From: Epiperipatus broadwayi
Lineage: Eukaryota > Onychophora > Udeonychophora > Euonychophora > Peripatidae
DNA length: 64,000 bases
Direction: 5' to 3'
Assembly (NCBI GenBank): GCA_028023455.1
Contig: JAQFVV010006273.1
Coordinates: forward strand, 5,253,128 to 5,317,127
Part shown: piece after piece, positions 1-12,386 of the stretch
Numbering within the stretch: position 1 is the stretch's first letter
Layout: each line of letters opens with the position of its first letter
Made by a program: the position numbers and the translations under genes
Notes under the pieces: model-generated
What the model was told of the DNA's origin: nothing
The model's input: the letters and a program-made list of their open reading frames with translations, nothing else
The model's database searches: none

Positions 1-175
1 ATGTAAATTAAATAAAACATTTTAATATTATATAAATATATTTCCAAATTTTAATAAAGCTAAATTAAAATTTACATTTTTAAATATATCTGTTAATGTG
101 ATAGCTTTATGGTTTGAAATAAATATTTACTGGAGCATTCTCTGAATTAATAATTGCCATTTATTAATTGTAAAT

Positions 176-555
176 ATGTCATTCATATGAACTATATTAG
201 TGGATTGACAGGCCATGAAAACATGGAGCAACTTAACATCAAATTATGAACTGGTGTTTGTGGCTGTTTCTGCAGCCCTCTGGGATGGAATACAAAAATG
301 CCAGTAGTTTTTGTATTTTTTTTATTAAATATAATATGTGTAATATTTTTTTTTAATTGGTAGCTTTAACAATTTTTTTTAAAGATTTAATGCAAATATG
401 TTTTTTTTTTTATTAAACATTGCTAAGTTGTAAAATTTTGTTGAAATTGCTAAGTATGTCATTTATCTGAATTATATTAGCGTATTAACAGACCACAAAA
501 GCACAAAGCACTTTAATGTCAAATCAGTGTTTGTGGCTGTTTCTGCAACTGGACA
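176..555. repeat. Direct repeat pair, about 279 bp apart
   Basis: Copies at about 176-290 and 455-555 share a start like ATGTCATT.ATCTGAA.TATATTAG and an end like GTGTTTGTGGCTGTTTCTGCA, with scattered substitutions. They look like an old duplicated unit or solo terminal repeats. No protein similarity was seen in the short open frames that cross the second copy. Bases 556-1337 are plain AT-rich sequence. Confidence 0.5.
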
Positions 556-1337
556 AGAACCTTTACAGCAAAATAAATACTACTTCCCTGCAGTTAAGAG
601 TGCTCATATTGATTTTTCCCCAGCATTTTTATTTAATGGTGGAATACTTCCTTTTTATAAATGTAGGGATTGTAATGTTATTGGACAACATTCATTCACC
701 AATCAGACAACAGAGAAATTGTAGATTTTATATATACGATAAATTTATGTTAATATAAAAAGGGGATAAACCAGTTCCTATTACAATATATATACAGTAG
801 AACTTTATATTATAAATGTTATCAAAAACATTCTTAAAGATAACAATTAACAAATCCTACTCATTCAGGGTTCAACAAATGCACACACAAGTGTCTAATT
901 ATAAATAAAAGTATAAAATTAAGTTTTTTAACCTAAAAAAAAACAAACAATTATATTAGCAATTATAGATACAGCATTTTATCAAATAAATGCCCTTCTA
1001 GACATTATAAATAAATTTATAAGAAAAAAAATCAACTTATTATGTCCATAAAAATAAAGTTGCACAAATATATACTGAGTTTTAGCTTTTTTCTTTTAAA
1101 TATTTTTGTGTTTGGCATTATGTAAGGTTTTTTTATTTCCCTTCCATTTTGTCTTACATTTCTTGATTTGATTTTGTTTCTTTAAATCTCTTGCCATTTG
1201 GCACAATAGACAATACCAATATCTGATCAGTGTCAGATTAATAGCAAAATATTTTTGGTTATTAAAAAGAGAATGGGAAAGCAGTGGCAAACTAGGTACA
1301 AATAGTACACTATATTGAATTTACTTTAGTTTACATT

Positions 1338-1720
1338 AACACTCGCAAAAGCATTTGCACAATTAGCTTGAAAGACTGATATTTGAATGTAATACAATTG
1401 TAAACATGTGCTGTATAAAAATAAATGCTTATTTACATATGATTAAGTTACAGTTAGAGAGACATTTAGTAAATTCTAGATAATTTCACCGACGTCATTC
1501 ATTCAGACATCGTATATAGTAATTTAAAGTGAGTGTTCCATCCTCACACTTTCTTTGCCAGTACTTCAGATTTGCTCATATATAAGAATTTGAGTTGCAG
1601 GAATAAGTGGATTCATTTTATTCCTGCATAAATACTATATCTTGTATTCATTTATTATTATTAACACTCGCAAAAGCGTATGCACAATTAGCTTGAAAGG
1701 CTGATATTTGAATGTAATAA
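1338..1720. repeat. 59-bp direct repeat, two copies; third relative at 16716
   Basis: Copies at 1338-1394 and 1662-1720 share AACACTCGCAAAAGC, then GCACAATTAGCTTGAAAG and CTGATATTTGAATGTAATA, with about three differences. A diverged longer relative lies at about 16716-16822, where the similarity continues into a block like GC.CTATATAAAATAAATG. This suggests a short interspersed family of unknown type. Confidence 0.5.
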
Positions 1721-4017
1721 TACTCTTATTATAAAAGACTATATTATTTATATTAGTTTTAAAGTAACATTGATTTGATTTAAAAATTTTATATATTAAA
1801 AGGTCTATTATAGGCTTTTATATTTTTTGGTATAAATTGTGATAAATTGAAAGTACATTATTAAAAAAACACATAATATAAGTGTGATGATATACTTTTG
1901 TAATATTTCAAAATATGATTATACTTGTAAGGATAATCAATTTCTCAGCATAAATCAATGATTAAACAAAGGAAAAATAAAAGAACAGAATAACCAAGTC
2001 ACTAGGGAATTGTGAGTGAGACCAGACTTCATTAGTTATAAAAATATCTTCTGATGCCATAATTTTGATCTCTAATTTTAATATTACCTTTAGAAATAGT
2101 ATTTACAAAATGAAAGTTAAAGATCAGATAGCATTTTAATAAATGAATTTCTAAAAACATGGAAATAGTGATTCTTATGTTGAAGAAAAAAACTTTTGTG
2201 TATACTTAATATAAAACTGTTTATGGTTTGTATAAATAAGGACATTAAAATGGTGTGGTATGTTTGAAAAAAGGATATTCTAATGGTTTCTTTAGTTGTA
2301 CAACATAGGAGACATGATAGATTTGTGGTATATGAAATTTGTAGAAAAGAAAAGAATTGGTGAGAAAAATTTGATATTAGTCTGGATTTTTCACATTAAT
2401 TATATGAATTGTTTATTTTGTAATTATATATATATATATGTGTAAGTTTTGATTTCCACATCATCCTATTTCTTATTTAATGATATTCCTTCTTTTACCC
2501 ACTCTAAGACATGTAAGTTTTTAATTTTGAGACCATAGAGTTTTTAATTTAAGAAAAGTTTGCTGCCACATCTTACCCAGGGAAGGACTAATGGACCTAA
2601 AATTAATTACAATACTTTTTAAGACATATCACAATCTTATAAAATACCTATTCCATTCATTTTTTAGTTTCCTTATATAGTTGTATTTTTTACTATCAAA
2701 TATCTTATCCAATTATTACCCGTGTTATTTTTTAAACCAAACTTTTAAACACTACATTAAGCAGATGAAAAATTTTAATAACCTTTTGTATTTGCCTGTT
2801 TAAGTTTTAAGTAGAGTGTAACCAAATTTAAATATGTCTGTTTTTTGGCCTCCTGAGATGAAAAGATAAATTAAAAATTCATATTGATTATTGTATTTAT
2901 GTAAATCATAATTTCCAGTTATTAATTTGACAATGAATTTGATGTACATTAAAGAACTGTATTGTAAAAAAGTTCTTCAAAATTTTCAATACTATTACCT
3001 TTAAACTGGTTAGCTCTAAATTATTATTCAGGTTTTTACATGCTATGACTGAGTCTTGATCTTTCCCCTTTTTTAATACTGTTAATTAGATCCAAATCTA
3101 TTACTAGAAGTCTAAAACATTGACTTTACATTCTATTAATGTATGTTTATGCCTTTGCATATATGACAAATATGGTTTTGTTTCAATAGGATTATGATAT
3201 TCTTGATTAACTGGTAAATGCAATTCTGAAATTGATAATAGAAGATATTAATTGTTCCAAATATATTTCTTAGTTATTTTATTGATTTTATTCATTGTTA
3301 AATTAAACTTATTTAAAGAGCATCATACTCTAGAAATTCTATTACTATATTATTAAATATTTTTGTACTTGTAATTTTTAAAAATATTAACAATAAAAGG
3401 TTTCTTTTTGTAATTTTCTAAATTATTATCCTATTTAAATATTTATCCATTTATATATATATATCAAAATACAGTACAATTTACATAAATTATATTATTT
3501 TTAGAAGTACTTTTGACTATACATTTTGTAGTCTTTATCATCTATATAACATTGAATAATCAAAACAAGACAACCTTTAAAAATACCCTTTGTTCAATTC
3601 AGATTTCCCACAATTCTGTTATCTTAACATTAGATGACTGGCAATTCATTAACATTTGACGATTTCTTGAAATCAACATAGCCTCTTTTACTTTACGTTT
3701 ATTATACAAACATTATTTATTATATATATATAGGAATTTCTCAAATAATGGGTGGCTATCTATAAGCAGTTACCGTGCAGTAGGTTTTGAAATTTATTCA
3801 GCATATTCATAACATTTTCAAAAATATCGACTGCAAAAGATTATCATTATTTCATTTACAAAAACCATACCATTATACATCTAAATAAGGCAGATAAAGT
3901 TCTGTTTCTTACATTTTAGTTTTCATAATCAAAAGGCGTATGAAAATTGCAAAAAATATTGTAAAACTTGTGCTATCTTATATATACCATTGTTCAGTAT
4001 ATATAAACAACCAATTA
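1721..4017. other. AT-rich DNA without recognised features
   Basis: No open frame, RNA gene or clear repeat could be supported here, apart from short AT runs. Confidence 0.6.
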
Positions 4018-4490
4018 TTACAGATTAATTGATTGTCATACATACCCATCCTCATAACTTTATCACAAACCACTTAATGGATGTAAATTGATAAATTTAA
4101 TTAATCATTTATTAGACAAGAGATTAACCATTTGATGAATAGTATTTCTGTAGTGTAATTTTTATTACATTAGTCTCATAATAACACCTTGTGTAGGGTA
4201 TAATCATACACATATGGCCAAAGACATTTTAAATAGATATATGATCCACAAAAAGCACATTTTATGCTAAACTAGCACTCATCAGTTTGCCCAGGTCTCA
4301 ATCAATTATATATATATCATTGTTTAATATACATATTATTGTTTAGTTTAATTGATGTGTCAAACATTACCATCCTCACAACTTTTACACAAACCACTTA
4401 ATGGAAGTAAATTTATAATTTTAATTAATCATTCATTAGACTAGAGAGATTATCCATATAATGAATAATATTTCTGTAGTATAATTTTTA
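4018..4490. repeat. Direct duplicate of about 145 bp flanking a hammerhead-like motif
   Basis: The units at 4018-4180 and 4345-4490 share stretches such as ACAAACCACTTAATGGA and AATTTAATTAATCATT, and both end in ATATTTCTGTAGT.TAATTTTTA. The spacing is about 325 bp. Between them is a block (4197-4310) related to 34650-34740. The arrangement, tandem units around a hammerhead-like core, is that of PLE terminal repeats or retrozymes. Confidence 0.5.
4240..4297 (-). ncRNA. Hammerhead-ribozyme-like relic (GAAA box lost)
   Basis: On the minus strand the core CUGAUGA (4279-4285) is followed by a good stem II, GUGCU/AGCAU around AGUUU. The next box reads AAAA instead of GAAA. Loss of G12 should abolish cleavage, so this is probably a dead copy of the family seen better at 34665-34723. 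Confidence 0.4.
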
Positions 4491-4648
4491 AGCCAATAAA
4501 CATCACATGACCACCACTTCTACACCTCTCTCACACAAGATAAGGGGTATAATCATAGTTACCAGAATGTCAAATTAATGTGCCAGATAGTAATTTTATT
4601 ATAATATAAGAATGGAAGAAATGTTGACTTCTCAATTAAACAAGTAAT

Positions 4649-4755
4649 ATGTCTAAGTTCACTGAAATGCAGTTAATGGTGATGTTAAGGTACTTGTAAT
4701 ATTAAATGGTTTACCTTAGCTTCACCATTAACCGCGTTCCAACGTGCTTAGACAT
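4649..4755. repeat. Imperfect hairpin with 44-bp arms
   Basis: Arm 4649-4692 (starts ATGTCTAAG, ends TTAAGGTA) is the reverse complement of 4712-4755, with about nine mismatches and a 19-bp spacer. It could be a small foldback element or a hairpin transcript. Flanking DNA gives no further clue. Confidence 0.6.
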
Positions 4756-5730
4756 AATAATTCTATTTGAAATATTAAACCATTTGTACTTAAATATTTG
4801 AAATCTTAGTAAGATTAAACTAATCTTGACGTTATTTGTAAATTCTAAAGATATATGCTTCCAATTTCAGAATAACACTTCCAGCAAAACAATTTTTTTT
4901 AAAAAAATCGCCATTAAAAAAGTTTTAAATTTATATTTGGTCAGTATAGGCAAATATTACTCCAAATCTCTAATAAAAGCTCATTTTATAATAATGAAGA
5001 AAAATTATTTTTTGCAAACATTAATATATATATTATTTTAAATATACAATTTAATTTTATTTGTTTTAAAAAAATCAACAACAGGAAATTGTTTCTGATT
5101 GAAGCGATAATTGGCTGCGGTTCAATGTGTGTTTAGCAAGATAAGAACAAAAACAACAAAATTAAGCATCCCCTCTCCCAAATAACACAACAATACTATA
5201 TGTTGTATAATTTGTCTTGATTTGTTTATCAGTTTTATTTATTTTTTAAAACATTAGAAAATAAATACTTATGAATAAATATTTATGCTGAGCAAAAGTT
5301 ATTTATAGGATAATGCTAATGACAAGTAAAATCAGTGGCTCAATTATAAAATCTCTTTTTAAATAGGGTTAAAGGAACCATAAATTAGTTCCTACAACAT
5401 ATTCTAGATTTTATAAATAGGCTTACCATTGTTAGATCGCTAAGAGTTATTGAATTTACAGTATTTAATAATAATATTCCCATTTAGAAGCTATAATAAT
5501 ATGTTTAGTAATAAATAAATAATTGAATGGCTTTGAAATATTGATACTAAATATATATATATTATGTAAAGTTTAATAAAAATAGCTAGAATTATTTAAG
5601 TGTAATTAAAAGTTAGCTAAATAAACTGCAATTAAAGGCAAACAAAATAACCTGGAGAATCATCTAATCAAATGTAATAGAAAAATGAGAAAGCAATTGT
5701 ATCACTAAAAACAACAAATACAAAAAAATC
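4756..5730. other. AT-rich DNA without recognised features
   Basis: A 71-codon open frame at 4826-5041 looks random: it has no family resemblance and is rich in Lys, Ile and Phe. Nothing else was seen. Confidence 0.5.
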
Positions 5731-5832
5731 AAGTCAGATGTTACATGACTTAATTTAATAAGCTTGTATTTGTAAATGTTATATATAGAGCTCGCAAAAT
5801 AAACTCTTAACAAGCTTTGAGAATATTCCCAA

Positions 5833-5870
5833 CCCCAGACTGGTTTCTGCTACTGGTGTTGTCAGTGAGG
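5833..5870 (-). ncRNA. Hammerhead-like motif, copy 1 (core G8 changed)
   Basis: Minus-strand order: stem I CCUCA, core CUGACAA (should be CUGANGA), short stem II region, GAAA, minimal stem III A-C(CA)G-U, cleavage C, stem I UGGGG. Stem I pairs over five positions with one G-U. The G8-to-A change should inactivate it. Confidence 0.45.
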
Positions 5871-6212
5871 TGCCAAGATATTCAAGCATTAGATTAAAAA
5901 TACCAGAACAAGCCCAGCACTTTATCTAATGTATGACTATTAAGTAGAAATTCTGAAATTTTCAGACATGTATGTCTTCCAATCCAGCTATCTAACTTAA
6001 ATAGCCATATAGGACTAAACTAAGTTCAGATACACCATATATTAATAGCTTTAACCATATAAAATCACCAAAGCCTTAATAGCAAAAAAAAAAATTAAAA
6101 AAAAAAATCAAGACAGATGTCACATGACCTATTTTAATAAGTTTGTATTTACAAATGTTATATATAGAGCTCGCAAAATAAGCTCTTAACAAGCTTTGAG
6201 AATATCTCCCAA

Positions 6213-6250
6213 CTCCAGACCAGTTTTTGCTACTGGTATCATCAGTGAAG
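6213..6250 (-). ncRNA. Hammerhead-like motif, copy 2 (GAAA reads AAAA)
   Basis: Minus strand: CUUCA, intact CUGAUGA, stem II UAC/GCA around CAGUA with one mismatch, AAAA in place of GAAA, CUGGUC, UGGAG. Stem I pairs CUUCA with UGGAG. Each duplicate has broken a different core box, so the parent probably had both intact. Confidence 0.45.
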
Positions 6251-6345
6251 TGCTAGGATATTTAAGCATTGCTAAAGCTGTTAATATATGGTGTACCTGA
6301 ACTTAGTTCAATTCCATATGGCTATTTAAGTTAGATAGTTGAATT

Positions 6346-7263
6346 TTAATGAAAAAGTAAGATGTTTTCTAGAAATCGTTTTCGTTATTTTTTACTGATT
6401 GAGTTAGCCTTATACGAAAAATAATATACTTTTAAATTTTTATATGCGTATTCATGCAGTGTTATTATTATTGCTTTCCAAGTTATACTTAAATTATAAA
6501 GGCAATTTTCACTTCACATTTTTGGATGGTTCATTTAAACAAAACAAGATACAAAATATTCAATGTAAAATTCAGCATAAAATTAAAAAAAATTATCAAT
6601 GACTGATATATATGTAACAAAGATGTTGTAGCCTATATATACTTGTTTCTCCAACAAAATATGAGATCCAAAAACAAATATATTGCAGAGTTTTAGTCTA
6701 TATTATTTTCATAAAATATTAAATCTATAATTAATTATCTCTTTCATCATTAATAACTCACAAATGAATGTAAAAATATTATAATTTTGGCACCTAGAAT
6801 TACAGCTAATTAATAGCTTTCAATTCAAAACATGATTTTGTAGAAAACAAAAAAATTGATTAACTAGTTAATCTTAAAAACAATTCAATACCTTTATTAA
6901 TCAGAACTGAAGAAAAAAAAATTCCAAGTGTTTGTATTAGATAGTTATAGTTTGAACATTTTATATATTAAAATATGTTAGTAGTTAAATATAATTGTTT
7001 TTATTCTACTCTAAAGTCATCTGTAAGTGTGAGTAATCAATAAACACCAGAATGTCACTACTCAATATTATAGTAGATAGCTCTATATTAGAATGAAAAT
7101 TAATGTTCCTAGAAGCATAATAGTAAGCATAAGACAATCATGCAATAATGTTAATAATATCTTAAAACTTTTAGTGATAAAAGCAGACTTGATTGTTGGG
7201 ATTCAAAATGGATGCCAAATGATTCTATACAATAAATCAAGTTAAATACAAAAGAAAATCTAT
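6346..7263. other. AT-rich DNA without recognised features
   Basis: No supported gene, RNA or repeat. Confidence 0.5.
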
Positions 7264-7386
7264 CCATACAGTAGTCTCACTCAGTGCAAGCTAAAGTAAT
7301 CAATGGAGGCAAAAAAGTTTGTATATAAAATCCCTATCTCATGCTTACTCACCCCCAATTTTCCTAAGATAGTTTGTAGCTTGTGG
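7264..7386 (-). repeat. Diverged fragment of the 20-kb PLE-terminal repeat family
   Basis: Matches 20637-20757 in order over about 120 bp (CACTCAGTGC, AAGTAATCAATGGA, AAAATCCCTATCT, AGCTTGTGGC) with many substitutions. It stops just before the position where the ribozyme core CUGAUGA would sit. Confidence 0.5.
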
Positions 7387-8200
7387 CAGAAAGTATTTCA
7401 TTATAATTAATTTCAGTCTAATTGTTTGTATGTTAGCAAGCTATTATTCTGCCAAATGTATTGTATGAAAATAAAGTATGAATCATCTATTGATATAACG
7501 TGAATGCAATATAAAATATTTATTTATTCTGAAATTAAGATTATTCGATAATATTAACTTGAAAAATTATGATGTTAAATCTATAATTGTGAAAACATAT
7601 CTTCATTAGTTTGATATACTTAAAATGATAAGAGTAGCAGACATTAGCAAAAGGTTTTGCAATGAAATTGAGCATAATTATTATGAAAAAATAGACCGTA
7701 TTTCCATATTAAAGTTTGTCTCAATGCTCCTCTTCCTGTTCAAGAATCCAGTATCTTTCTGTTATTGGCAAAATATAGCTCAGAATAGAATACAAGAGAA
7801 AGATTTTCTTAAGCTAAGTGATAACTCTTTTAGAAAAGAATTTAATTGTATAATAAATTTTAAAACAGTATAAACAAAATATCATATAATTATTCTCAAA
7901 AAACAAGACATGATGCATATAATTATTAACGAATTCATCTATATATCATTTCAAACCTATTCTTTATTTTATTATTATTAATTATAACTTATCTTTCTTT
8001 TCTTTTATGTATTTTTATTTTAACATGTAACACTTTCAAAAGGACTTTTGATTAAAAGCACTTTTAATTAGAAGTCTATAATTAATTGAAAGAATTTGTG
8101 TATGATTAACCAGGTTCTGTAGATTAAGATTCCAGATTGATTAAATAAACAATAAAGAACTAATTTCAATATAATTAAATGAAAAAATAAGGGAATAAAA
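7387..8200. other. AT-rich DNA with one unconvincing open frame
   Basis: An 82-codon frame at 7625-7873 (plus) starts MIRVADISKRFCNEIEHNYY and has no recognisable domain. No exon borders stand out. Otherwise featureless. Confidence 0.4.
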
Positions 8201-8449
8201 AATGTACTAATTATAAAAATAAAGATCAAATGGATTGATAGCATGGGTGAATATTTGAGCAGGAGTGGGGTCAGAGTGTATAAAAAGCAAAAATCCCCTA
8301 CTGATGTTATTCAGACTATTCAGAGGGTTCAGATAATTTAGATTGTTCAAGAAAATTATTCAGAAAATTTTATAGAAGACAGTAGTTGACCAGAGAGTTA
8401 ACCAACATCAGCCAGACAGCACTGAACAAAATCTACAAGCAGCTAAAAC
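8201..8449 (+). mobile_element. Possible solo or orphan LTR with TATA box
   Basis: The segment has a TATA box (TGTATAAAAAGC at about 8278), then a GC-richer leader with repeated TTCAGA motifs. It ends in CA just before TGGTGTCCAGC (8452), which looks like a tRNA primer-binding site. TG at 8201 gives a TG...CA unit of about 249 bp. No second copy or coding region was found. The GC-richer stretch continues to about 8780. Confidence 0.25.
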
Positions 8450-8780
8450 AATGGTGTCCAGCATGGTGAAACCATATTTTTACAGTTGTGTTAAGGGAGA
8501 AATGTGTTGTTTGACTGAAGCTGGGTGATCATTCATTTTTCTGCCACTCATCTCCTGTGTGCCTGTAGCCAGATGCAGTAGTATTACACTGACTTGCATT
8601 TTACTGATGTTTTGAAAATGCCATTCTAAATCAATGGAAACAGACCACACCATAAAATGCGAAGCAAAAAAGGAGCATCACAAGACTAAAAATATTTGCC
8701 TACCATGAAACTGACTGGATCAGAAGACAGGGATGATCACCCATATAAAAAAATTCAGACATTGTACAACCTAGGTAAAT

Positions 8781-9304
8781 ATATTCATGGACATCATTAC
8801 TAGAAATTTTGAATTCTTAATACCAGTATTGAGGTGTTAAATTTTCTCTTAAATAGAACTTTCAGAAGTATTTATATTTTGTTTTATGTTTTGAATATCT
8901 TTTATTATCTATATTATATTAATTAATAAATGTGTTGTAAATTGTTAGTGTTGTTTTACATTTCTCTCTTTCTCTCTCCATTTAATTATGAATAAATAGA
9001 CAATTTTAGTCAAATATTATGTTATGCCAATCTCATGTTTTTATTTCCTAGTCAGGGGTCAAGTGTTTGAAGCATGTTAATGTTGTCTCTTCAGATTTAG
9101 TCTAGTTCACTTGATAATATCCTAGGGTTTGAACCATGCAGCCAGAAAGTGTTACATTGGTCTGAAAAAGTGACTGTCATTTTAATATCTTTATTTTATC
9201 ATGGTCAGACTGGGGGTTTGATTAATATGTAAATATTAATCACATTTACTTCTCTGCTTGAGTAACAGGATTGCAAAGTGAAATAATTTACAATAAATTA
9301 AGAT
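8781..9304. other. No recognised feature
   Basis: Moderately AT-rich DNA, with a pyrimidine run near 8963-8980. No gene or repeat could be supported. Confidence 0.45.
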
Positions 9305-9775
9305 AATTTAAAGTTGTAATTATAAATTTTATTAAACGCACATTATTATATTAAGTAATATTTACTAAGGCAATAACCTTTAGGAATAAGCATCTTAGGT
9401 CCCTATCTTCAAATTTTTAAGACACTTATATAATAATGTGTGTTTAATAAAAAAATTTATAATTACAACTTTAAATGATCGTAATAGATTTCTTACTATA
9501 AGATCTTTCCATTAACTCATTGTAAATCTTAAGATTTCGCGAGTACTAATGTATAATAAGAATTGTGGACTTAATTAGTGAAGTATTGAATAGCTTCACA
9601 CTCTTAGATCTAATCACTTCAGCTTCACCTATTCATATATAAAAGTAGGTTGAAGTAAAGAAGATTTCCCTCTTTTCTTCATAGCAAAAGCTTGTGATTA
9701 AGACCTGTAGAGGTCCCTACCTTTGAATTTTTAAGAGGCTTATTCCTAAAGGTTACTGCCTTAGTAAATATTAAT
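9305..9775. repeat. Nested inverted repeats, MITE-like
   Basis: Two inverted pairs overlap. Arms 9305-9352 and 9430-9475 (TTTAAAGTTGTAATTATAAATTTTATTAAACGCACATT type) flank a 77-bp centre. A 30-bp block at 9362-9391 (ending TTTAGGAATAAGC) is the reverse complement of 9738-9767. AGGTCCCTA plus about 20 bases is also repeated directly at about 9399 and 9712. A related fragment is at 22196-22260. This is likely a non-autonomous DNA transposon with internal rearrangement. Confidence 0.55.
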
Positions 9776-10845
9776 AAATTAAGAGCCAATAACTTAAATT
9801 ATAAGCATAAAAAGTAGTAATAAGAAACCAGTATAGTTTTTGTTTCAAAATCATAAATCCAAGTACAAACTTTACTTCAAATGTTTAAAAATTCTGCAAA
9901 AGGGGGATCCCAATTACAATATATTGTACCAGTCATTTGGATCTTCTTCTGATCACCAAGAGCACCATTAGATCACTAACTACCTAGGAAATTTAATTTA
10001 CAGTGATCCCAAAGTTGATGATGATAAATGATATCAGCTAAACCCTGGAAAAGGAGATCTTTAACATAACTCAGATGAGTGAGAAAAGGGCACAGAGACA
10101 AATATTATCCCAACATAATTATCATTAATTATAAAGTTTATTAAATCTAAAATATTAGTCAAACAAAATATGAAAGTTTGACCTAGATTCCTCCAATGGA
10201 TCTTTCAGAGGGTGTACAAGATTATTGTAACATAAAACACCCTGGCAGATAAGATTGTTTTCTCATCTAAAAATTAAAAATTATTTATAATGTCTTCCTG
10301 CTAGTTATTTATATAAACAAATTCCAGTTTTATTTATTTAGATATTTTAAAAGAGAATAATTTTGCACTGAAGTCAACGAACAGTGCAGGTGAGCTTTTC
10401 TTAGCCTGGAAAAGAAACATCTGGACATAAGTATGTCAAATGCCTGACAACATTCATGAATGGTCATATTCAAGACCACCAAGGCCAACTCTGACAAAAG
10501 AATAGGAAAATATTACACTTTTATGTAATCTTAAATAAAAGAAAACAAAAACTTTGCAATTTAGAAAAAACAGAACAATACATTCGATAAATTGCTAGCC
10601 AAAAGATTTATGGTCTATAGGAAATGCAAATGCAGATTAGTAAATTAATTCAAACAAATGAATAAGGAACAGGTGAGTTAAAAAAATTACTAATATCTTT
10701 TTAAGCATTTATCCAAGGTTAGAAATATAAACAGAGAAAAACACTAAGACTCCAATACATACAATAAATAAAATACATAATAAAATAGTTAGTAATATTT
10801 AAAAGAGTATGTAACACCTATTATATAGACTGGTCTTTTTTTAGA
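9776..10845. other. Noncoding stretch without recognised features
   Basis: Slightly less AT-rich than its surroundings, but no reading frame or repeat could be supported. Confidence 0.4.
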
Positions 10846-11229
10846 TTAAGCTGAGTCTTTAATATAGAGATTTAGCAAGAGATTTAAGCTCTGGTTATGA
10901 TAGAAAAAGGTGAGTTTATCTTCAAGGCATAATGTTCTGTCCAGTAAATTTTTTCCAGTGGGGTACACAAAGTTCAGGTTTATATACAGTTCCTTATGAA
11001 GGTTTTGATTTACATTTATATGTTTGGGTGTCTGGAGGCAATCTTTGTATCATTTCTGGACTAAGTCTTTAGGTCCTGTTATTGAAGGCACAATTATGGA
11101 GCTCTGGGTTTTATCTTTGGATTGATTTAGTATTGCATACTTTTAAGATTTTTGGTGTATATTTTTGGCATGGTAAATGGATGGTCACATGAGGCAAATA
11201 GTAAATAGTATTAAATCTGCAAAAATCCA
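10846..11229 (-). pseudogene. Decayed coding sequence of unknown family
   Basis: One minus-strand frame stays open for about 128 codons, apart from three internal stops, in DNA where random frames break every few codons. Two of the stops are TGA and fall where TGG would make sense. Readable pieces include SIIVPSITGPKDLVQK, YKDCLQTPKHINVNQNLH and NLNFVYPTGKNLLDRTLCLE, which look like real protein. The family was not recognised. A transposable-element protein is the likeliest source, given the setting. Confidence 0.4.
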
Positions 11230-12351
11230 ACTTCAGCGATCTGCATTGAGCAGTTCGAAAATATAAAAATTAGAATCACTCTGAATAAGAATTGCAATAA
11301 GAATCCGAATAAGAATATGAAGCAGAATAATAATCCATCAAAAACCTGGGACTATTTATGTGAATTGTTATCTCCGACTAATCTCTAAGTTTCAACCAGG
11401 GTAAATCTTTATCTCTCACTTAATCTTAATTAAAAAAACAAAATCCAACTAGGGCTTTTATCTATTTTTAAACATTAATTAAATTTAAATAAATGAGAAA
11501 ATAAGTCTTAGCTTTTAAAATAAATTACAATCTAGAAACTTCTATCACAATCAAAAATTTTTTTTAAATTAAAATACTTTTACAAATATATAAAAAATTT
11601 TGCTTGCTTTTAATTACTGTATTAAAAAAACAAGCATCAAAAGAAAATTATTTTAAACTAAAATCTATTGAAAACATAATTGTATGTACTCTTAATACAT
11701 TAAAAAAAAATAACATAAAACTTCCAGGCCATTTGAACCTGGAAAATTTATATAATAAGCAGATACGCATGGGAGTGGTTGGTTATACTTTTATCAAACC
11801 GAAAGCATCAGTCACTAGCTCAGGGAAAAGTTGAGCTTAAAATATCTTGCTGAATATTCAAATTTCTAATTCTTAAATTTAAATATTAATAAAATAAATT
11901 ACTGCTAATATTTAATTCAACAAAACATTTTATTATTATGCACACACACATTAAAAAGGAAAATTTCACAAAATTAAACTAACTAGTGAATATAATTGAT
12001 TTACATTATATGAACAGATGGAAGCATTTAATAGATTTAATATAATTTTAATATTTTACTAAGTGTCAATATGCTACATAGATTATGCATATAACCAACC
12101 CAATCCCTTTTAATCTTAGACTAAAATCTCACATTTAAACCAATGCTAGCTTACTGATATAATGATGTGACCAATGCAAAATGAGATTATTAGCATAACT
12201 CAACCATGCTAACAGGAATTTACATCTGTAGCATGATATCATTAGAGGAATAATGAAACATGGTGGGAAGGAATAAGCATCTTCCCCATGACCATTAAAC
12301 CTCGCCAACAAACAGGAACGATTCACTGCCCAATTGGGAATACAAAAATGA

Positions 12352-12386
<35 letters not shown>

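Larger units (their letters stand above)
5731..6345. repeat. PLE-terminal-like repeat: direct plus inverted copies
   Basis: A unit beginning CAAAAAAATCAAG.CAGATGT at 5731 recurs at about 6101 for some 170 bp. It includes GAGCTCGCAAAATAA.CTCTTAACAAGCTTTGAGAATAT. The second copy then switches to the reverse complement of 5985-6055. A third relative lies at 34288-34570. Each copy carries a hammerhead-like core. Mixed direct and inverted terminal repeats are typical of Penelope-like elements. Confidence 0.6.
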
